Source: an uncultured beta proteobacterium
GTDB taxonomy: Bacteria > Pseudomonadota > Gammaproteobacteria > Burkholderiales > Burkholderiaceae
Reading direction: 5' to 3'
DNA: 11,141 nt
Assembly (NCBI GenBank): GCA_903892315.1
Contig: CAITHY010000044.1
Coordinates: 1 to 11,141, forward strand
In this document: positions 7,390 to 11,141 of the stretch, in pieces
Layout: each line of letters opens with the position of its first letter
Position numbering within the stretch: the first letter of the stretch is position 1
The notes under the pieces: model-generated
What the model was told of the DNA's origin: nothing
The model's input: only the letters and a program-made list of their open reading frames with translations
Databases searched by the model: none
Position numbers and translations under genes: made by a program

Positions 7390-8265
7390 ATGAGTAAAGA
7401 CATTCAAAACAGTCGACGCAATTTTATAAAAACATCCGCGATGAGCGCGACCGCTATTGGGGTTGGATTTGTGGGGGCATCTGAGCCTGTGATGGCTGCG
7501 ACTATTGAAACGGATTTCAAAGGTATTAAAGCTGGTGAGCAGATGATCCCTGTGGGTAGCTTTCAGTTGCCCGCTTATGTCTCACGACCTGAAAAAGCGA
7601 AAGGTTCTTTGCCCATTATTATTGTGGCGAGTGAAATTTTTGGTGTACATGAGTACATTGCTGATGTCACAAGACGTTTTGCTAAGTTGGGATATCTTGC
7701 GATTGCTCCAGAGTTTTTTACGCGCGCTGGCGACCCTAATGCTTACGGCACGATTGCCGAAATTATGACGAATATTGTGGCTAAGACTCCAGATACGCAA
7801 GTCTTAAACGATCTGCAAGCTGCTTTAGTATGGGCCGGCAAAAATGGGGGTGACCTAAAGCGCGTTGGTGTTACTGGCTTCTGTTGGGGTGGTCGTATTA
7901 CTTGGTTGTCCGCAACCTTGCCGCAGGTGCGTGCCGGTGTTGCATGGTACGGTCGTCTTATTGGTGAGAAGACTGAGGGGAGTCCTCAGCATCCTGTAGA
8001 TATTGCTTCTGATTTAAAGGCACCAGTGCTCGGCTTGTATGGCGCTGCTGATACCGGGATCTCTCTGGAAAGTATTGATCAAATGCGTGCTGCTTTAGCG
8101 CAGGCTGCCCCTAAAAATCCTGTTGCCAAGGCTTGTGAATTTGTGGTTTATCCGGACACCCCTCATGCATTTCATGCAGATTACCGTGCTAGCTATCGTG
8201 AAGGTCCTGCGAAAGATGGTTGGGCAAAATGTATTGCTTGGTTTAAGAAAAACGGAGTGGCGTAA
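7390..8265 (+). CDS. Tat-exported dienelactone hydrolase family protein
   Basis: Alpha/beta-hydrolase of 291 residues in the dienelactone hydrolase family; substrate unknown. The N-terminus carries a twin-arginine signal (SRRNFIK, residues 8-14) followed by a mildly hydrophobic Ala/Gly stretch and a cleavage-like site PVMA-A near residue 36, so the folded enzyme is probably exported to the periplasm. Family motifs are present: SEIFGVHEY with E82, the nucleophile elbow GFCWGG with C165 (cysteine in place of serine, as in classical DLH), GAADTG with D221, and DTPHAFHADY with H259. C165, D221 and H259 form the expected triad, and E82 matches the glutamate that interacts with the cysteine in the family. 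True dienelactone hydrolases in chlorocatechol pathways are cytoplasmic, and no such pathway genes lie nearby, so I leave the substrate open. It lies 36 bases after polA and 3 bases before the ZIP gene, so co-transcription with both is likely. Confidence 0.93.
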   Translation: MSKDIQNSRRNFIKTSAMSATAIGVGFVGASEPVMAATIETDFKGIKAGEQMIPVGSFQLPAYVSRPEKAKGSLPIIIVASEIFGVHEYIADVTRRFAKLGYLAIAPEFFTRAGDPNAYGTIAEIMTNIVAKTPDTQVLNDLQAALVWAGKNGGDLKRVGVTGFCWGGRITWLSATLPQVRAGVAWYGRLIGEKTEGSPQHPVDIASDLKAPVLGLYGAADTGISLESIDQMRAALAQAAPKNPVAKACEFVVYPDTPHAFHADYRASYREGPAKDGWAKCIAWFKKNGVA

Positions 8266-8268
8266 ATA

Positions 8269-9042
8269 GTGACTGCCTTAGAAAGCATCGTATTAATTAC
8301 TGCACTCGCAGGAGTGACTAGCGTCTTAATTGCCGCCAGTTGCTCGGTGACATTGCTTTCTAGAATGATCAACAATATGGTGAGTTTCTCTGTTGGTATT
8401 TTGTTAGCAACAGCCTTACTCCACTCCTTGCCTGAGGCATTTAGCATGGAAGGTGCAAAACCCCAGTTTTTATTCGCTACTTTGCTTGCGGGATTATTGG
8501 GCTTCTTCTTGCTCGAGAAGATTGCTTTATTACGACACGATCACCATCACGAGGGTGATGGCCACCAACACCACCATGGGCATGATGCTGAAAATGCTGG
8601 GCGTAGTGGCTGGATGATTTTGGTTGGCGATGGTATTCACAACTTCGTAGATGGCATCTTGATTGCCGCAGCCTTTATGGCGGACTATCAGGTTGGCATC
8701 TTCACTGCCATTGCGATTATTGCCCATGAGATTCCGCAGGAGATCGGCGATTTCATTGTGCTTCTGAATGCTGGCTTCTCACGCGCACGCGCTTTACTCT
8801 ATAACCTTATCTGCGGCTTATCAGCAGTGGTGGGTGGCGTACTGGCGTATTTCTTCTTGGAAAAAGCGCATGCAGCGATGCCATATTTACTAGTGATTGC
8901 TTCTAGTAGTTTTATTTATATTGCAGTGAGTGATCTCATCCCGCAAATGCACCGTCGCCCACACTGGGTGGAGTCTCTCCGTCAGACGGTATTGATTGCT
9001 TGCGGCGTAGGGTTTGTGATCCTGCTATCTCTGCTGCACTAA
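8269..9042 (+). CDS. ZIP-family metal ion transporter
   Basis: Inner-membrane carrier of 257 residues, predicted to move zinc or a similar divalent metal into the cytoplasm. Hydrophobic segments lie at about 5-26, 33-52, 64-83, 115-137, 140-160, 173-195, 202-221 and 238-256, matching the eight-helix ZIP fold. The metal-site motifs are HNFVDG (H124, D128) in helix 4 and HEIPQEIGDF (H153, E154, E158) in helix 5; the second resembles the LIV-1 (ZIP7/ZIP13-like) branch. Between helices 3 and 4 is a histidine-rich loop (RHDHHHEGDGHQHHHGHD, residues 89-106), a likely cytoplasmic metal-binding segment. The start is GTG at 8269, three bases after the hydrolase stop, with GGAG at 8254-8257 inside the preceding gene, so translation is probably coupled. 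It converges on the sulfurtransferase gene with a 6-base gap. Metal preference and the direction of physiological flow cannot be told from the sequence. Confidence 0.93.
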   Translation: MTALESIVLITALAGVTSVLIAASCSVTLLSRMINNMVSFSVGILLATALLHSLPEAFSMEGAKPQFLFATLLAGLLGFFLLEKIALLRHDHHHEGDGHQHHHGHDAENAGRSGWMILVGDGIHNFVDGILIAAAFMADYQVGIFTAIAIIAHEIPQEIGDFIVLLNAGFSRARALLYNLICGLSAVVGGVLAYFFLEKAHAAMPYLLVIASSSFIYIAVSDLIPQMHRRPHWVESLRQTVLIACGVGFVILLSLLH

Positions 9043-9048
9043 CGAGGT

Positions 9049-9879
9049 TTAGACTTCAACAGGCCGTTTGGGGTCTGCGCACCATTCACTCCAGCTGCCT
9101 GCATACAGGCGTGAGCCTTTAAATCCTGCAAGCTCCATCGCTAGAAGATTATGGCAAGCAGTAACTCCAGATCCGCATTGATGAATGACTTCAGAGGCTT
9201 TAACGGGACCCAGAAATTCTGAAAATTCTTTGAATAACTGTTCAGGAGTTTTGAATGCAGTTGCGTTGAGATTGTTTTTAAAGAAGCGATTCATTGCGCC
9301 GGGGATGTGTCCCCCAACTGGATCAAGCGTTTCATTTTGGCCATGAAAGCGATCTGCCGTCCGTGCATCGATGATTTTGTTTTTCTTTGTCTCCAGATTG
9401 ACTACCACTTCATCGGCCAGAACCAGGCCCGCATAAGGCATCGCTCCAATGGTTTCGGTGCAAGGGATAGGCGCTCTTGGAACAGAGCCCATAGTGCCAT
9501 TCCAAGCATCTAAACCGCCATCGAGCACTTGAACATGGGCATGTCCTGTGGCTTTCAGCATCCACCATAAGCGGCTGGCATAGACAGAACCTTGTTTGTC
9601 ATAGGCGACCACTAAGGTGTTGGGGTTAATACCCAAACGCATTTTGGTTTGGGCCCAAGCTTCTGGACTGGGAAGGGGGTGTCTACCGTTCGTACCGGTC
9701 TTACTTCCTGAAAGATCTTGATCGAGGTCGACATAAATCGCGCCAGGAATATGGCTTTCTTCGTAGGATTTTTTTCCGCTCAGCGGGTCAGCTAAATCAA
9801 AGCGGCAATCACAGAGCAATACATTTTCACCACTATTAATGATTTCTTCTAATTGGTTCGCTGAGATTAGAGGAGTCAT
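9049..9879 (-). CDS. sseA: 3-mercaptopyruvate sulfurtransferase (two-domain rhodanese)
   Basis: Transfers sulfur from 3-mercaptopyruvate (or thiosulfate) to thiol acceptors or cyanide. The 276-residue length is close to E. coli SseA. The N-terminal rhodanese domain (about 5-130) has DCRFDL, GAIYVDLDQDLSG and the RLWWML segment, but Asp replaces the active-site Cys (YDKQGSVYASR), as is usual for this inactive half. The C-terminal catalytic domain (about 150-276) has DARTADRF, GGHIPGAMN and the active loop CGSGVTA with C235. The CGSGVT form, not CRKGVT, favours mercaptopyruvate over thiosulfate as substrate. There is no signal peptide, so it is cytoplasmic. The ATG at 9879 has AGGAAG four bases upstream. 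It lies 70 bases downstream of the Rieske oxygenase gene in the same direction. The symbol follows the E. coli homologue and is an assignment by family. Confidence 0.92.
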   Translation of the reverse strand: MTPLISANQLEEIINSGENVLLCDCRFDLADPLSGKKSYEESHIPGAIYVDLDQDLSGSKTGTNGRHPLPSPEAWAQTKMRLGINPNTLVVAYDKQGSVYASRLWWMLKATGHAHVQVLDGGLDAWNGTMGSVPRAPIPCTETIGAMPYAGLVLADEVVVNLETKKNKIIDARTADRFHGQNETLDPVGGHIPGAMNRFFKNNLNATAFKTPEQLFKEFSEFLGPVKASEVIHQCGSGVTACHNLLAMELAGFKGSRLYAGSWSEWCADPKRPVEV

Positions 9880-9949
9880 GATGCTTCCTATATTTAGTGA
9901 TGAGGGTTATTAATCAAGGATATTAATAAAACCGTAAGACTTACTTGAA
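9880..9949 (-). promoter_or_regulatory. A/T-rich gap between the Rieske and sulfurtransferase genes
   Basis: These 70 bases hold the sulfurtransferase ribosome binding site (AGGAAG, 9884-9889, minus strand). There is no hairpin with a T-run, so nothing indicates termination after the oxygenase gene. A poor promoter-like pair (TTGATT at 9917-9912, TAAATA at 9896-9891, spacer 15) is too tightly spaced and too close to the start to be relied on. Read-through from the oxygenase gene is the simplest view. Confidence 0.35.
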
Positions 9950-11056
9950 TTATGCGCTTTCGAATTTCATGACGCGGCGATACCACTCATGAAAATGCTG
10001 CATACCATCTTCCATGGGGCTTTGATATGGACCTACTTCATTTACGCCGCGGGCAAGTAGGGCTGCTCGGCCCTGATCCATGCGCTCAGCAATTTCATCA
10101 TCTTCGATGCAAGTTTCCATGTATGCAGCACGCTCTGCTTCCACGAATTCACGCTCAAACAAAGCAATTTCTTCTGGATAGTAGAACTCGACGACATTCC
10201 GTGTTTTACCGGGTCCCATTGGATGTAGTGTTGATACACAGAGAACACCTGGATACCACTCCACCATGACATTAGGGTAGTAAGTAAGCCAGATAGCGCC
10301 ATGGCGCGGGGCTTTGCCGTCGAATTGGCGTAAGACTGCTTCATGCCAGTTGCGATAGGTTGATGAGCCTGGAGTTTGTAAATCTTTGTGAATGCCAACG
10401 GTTTGAACGCTGTGCCAATCGCCGAATTCCCAATGCAGATCTTCGCAAGAAACAAATTTACCTAGGCCTGGATGAAATGGCACAACGTGATAGTCCTCGA
10501 GATATACCTCGATAAATGTTTTCCAGTTGTAATTGCACTCATGTACTTCGACATGATCTAGAACGTAACCATCAAACTTGAGATCTTCAGCAACGCCCAG
10601 TTTGGCAAGATCATTACGCACATCGCGCGGACCTTCAAATAACAAGCCTTGCCAATTTTGTAGTGGGGATTTGCCAAGGTTTAAACAAGGCTTATCTTCA
10701 AAGTGAGGGGCGCCTAATAAATTGCCACCTAAGTCATAAGTCCAGCGATGTAATGGGCAAACAATATTGTCAGCTTTACCGCGACCATTGAGCATTAATG
10801 CTTGGCGATGACGGCAGACATTGGAAAGTAGTTCTACGCCAGATTCATTGCGAACAAGGATGCGACCTTCGTTTTCTGCGCTTAAAGTTTGGTAGGAGCC
10901 CATTTCAGGCACCATCAATTCGTGACCAACATAGCCGGGCCCCTGCTTAAAAAGCAGTTTAATTTCCCGCTGATAGAGCTCAGCGTCAAAATATGCCGAA
11001 ACCGGCAATTGCAGATTGGACGGCGCAAGTTTCTGCGCGGTAGCCAGATTAGTCAT
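9950..11056 (-). CDS. Rieske non-haem iron oxygenase, alpha subunit
   Basis: Catalytic subunit of an aromatic-ring-hydroxylating-type oxygenase: a Rieske [2Fe-2S] centre passes electrons to a mononuclear iron that activates O2. Substrate unknown. With the start at 11056 it has 368 residues. The Rieske domain has CRH (C81, H83), 16 residues, then CPLH (C100, H103), followed by WTYDLGG. The catalytic domain has NWKTFIEVYLEDYHVVPFH, giving iron ligands H190 and H195, and a third acidic ligand is probably among E318-D320. The residue three before H190, usually the bridge to the neighbouring subunit's Rieske centre, is E187 and not Asp, as in carnitine monooxygenase CntA and several quaternary-amine oxygenases. 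An upstream GTG at 11065 adds three residues; I prefer the ATG because GGGGGTG lies six bases before it. No reductase or beta subunit is visible in the window. The sulfurtransferase gene follows in the same direction. Confidence 0.9.
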   Translation of the reverse strand: MTNLATAQKLAPSNLQLPVSAYFDAELYQREIKLLFKQGPGYVGHELMVPEMGSYQTLSAENEGRILVRNESGVELLSNVCRHRQALMLNGRGKADNIVCPLHRWTYDLGGNLLGAPHFEDKPCLNLGKSPLQNWQGLLFEGPRDVRNDLAKLGVAEDLKFDGYVLDHVEVHECNYNWKTFIEVYLEDYHVVPFHPGLGKFVSCEDLHWEFGDWHSVQTVGIHKDLQTPGSSTYRNWHEAVLRQFDGKAPRHGAIWLTYYPNVMVEWYPGVLCVSTLHPMGPGKTRNVVEFYYPEEIALFEREFVEAERAAYMETCIEDDEIAERMDQGRAALLARGVNEVGPYQSPMEDGMQHFHEWYRRVMKFESA

Positions 11057-11141
11057 TCTCCCCACCCCCGAAAACGTCAGCCGAAGCTAAGCGGAATAAC
11101 CAATCCAACCATCGACGGATCGATATTGGAAAGGAAGGGAT
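11049..11141 (-). CDS. Possible 3' end of an upstream gene overlapping the Rieske start
   Basis: On the minus strand one frame is open from the right edge for 30 codons and stops with TAA at 11051-11049, overlapping the oxygenase ATG by 8 bases. The deduced tail contains SIRRWLDWLFRLASADVFG and ends GGGEND. The aromatic and basic character looks protein-like, and a short overlap is a normal operon arrangement, but 30 open codons is not rare by chance. I do not recognise the protein. If real, it would be the gene before the oxygenase and would place the oxygenase inside a longer operon. Confidence 0.35.
   Translation of the reverse strand: MPSFPISIRRWLDWLFRLASADVFGGGEND

Noticed and set aside
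8193..8447. 84-codon minus-strand open frame across the hydrolase-ZIP junction
   Set aside because: It is antisense to two well-supported genes and has no motif or start signal.
9043..9048. Possible bidirectional terminator between the ZIP and sulfurtransferase genes
   Set aside because: The gap is six bases and neither flank forms a stable hairpin followed by a T-run.
9891..9917. Promoter-like pair TTGATT / TAAATA upstream of the sulfurtransferase gene
   Set aside because: The 15-base spacer is short, both boxes are imperfect, and transcription would begin almost at the ribosome binding site.
10042..10455. 137-codon open frame on the minus strand inside the Rieske gene
   Set aside because: It lies wholly within the oxygenase gene in another frame, and its translation has no recognisable domain or signal; the oxygenase frame carries all the motifs.
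11128..11138. Purine-rich GGAAAGGAAGG on the plus strand, like a Shine-Dalgarno for a rightward gene starting beyond the window
   Set aside because: It cannot be tested because no start codon is visible, and it conflicts with the open minus-strand frame there; too short to call.

Overview
This window looks like ordinary chromosomal core DNA from a betaproteobacterium. The best guess is Burkholderiaceae of the Polynucleobacter type. The reasons are the moderate base composition (by eye a little under 50% GC), short intergenic gaps, a BPSS1780-type membrane protein beside an APH-type homoserine kinase, and a polA neighbourhood that I recall from beta- and gammaproteobacteria. The genus is an inference from memory of family resemblances and was not tested by any search. 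There are nine well-supported protein genes, eight complete and one cut by the left edge. A tenth is a doubtful gene tail at the right edge. I see no tRNA, rRNA, CRISPR array, insertion sequence, phage gene or origin.

Layout. Bases 2-2257 (+) hold most of a UvrD-type DNA helicase; its N-terminus lies outside the window, and the window opens inside the Walker A loop. It converges on a leftward three-gene cluster (read 4444 to 2266) with an 8-base gap that contains an 18-bp perfect palindrome spanning both stop codons. The leftward cluster is a small exported DUF2782-like protein, then homoserine kinase (thrB), then a BPSS1780-family membrane protein. The last two overlap by the 4-base ATGA arrangement. 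Divergent from this cluster, across about 83 bases, is a rightward cluster: DNA polymerase I (polA, with all three activities intact by motif), a Tat-exported dienelactone-hydrolase-family protein, and a ZIP-family metal transporter with a histidine-rich loop. That cluster converges, with a 6-base gap, on a second leftward pair: a Rieske non-haem iron oxygenase alpha subunit (upstream) and a 3-mercaptopyruvate sulfurtransferase (downstream).

How the genes work together. uvrD and polA are the classic pair of nucleotide excision repair: the helicase displaces the excised oligonucleotide and polymerase I fills the gap. Here they are near each other but in separate transcription units. ThrB commits homoserine to threonine synthesis. 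The hydrolase and ZIP genes are packed so tightly that they are probably co-transcribed, but no shared pathway is visible. The sulfurtransferase and Rieske genes are co-directional with a 70-base gap; a functional link is possible but unproven.

I looked for an undescribed system and did not find a convincing one. The items most worth a second look are the unnamed exported protein between thrB and polA, the glutamate at the bridging position of the Rieske oxygenase, the palindrome between uvrD and the BPSS1780 gene, and the possible upstream gene overlapping the Rieske start.
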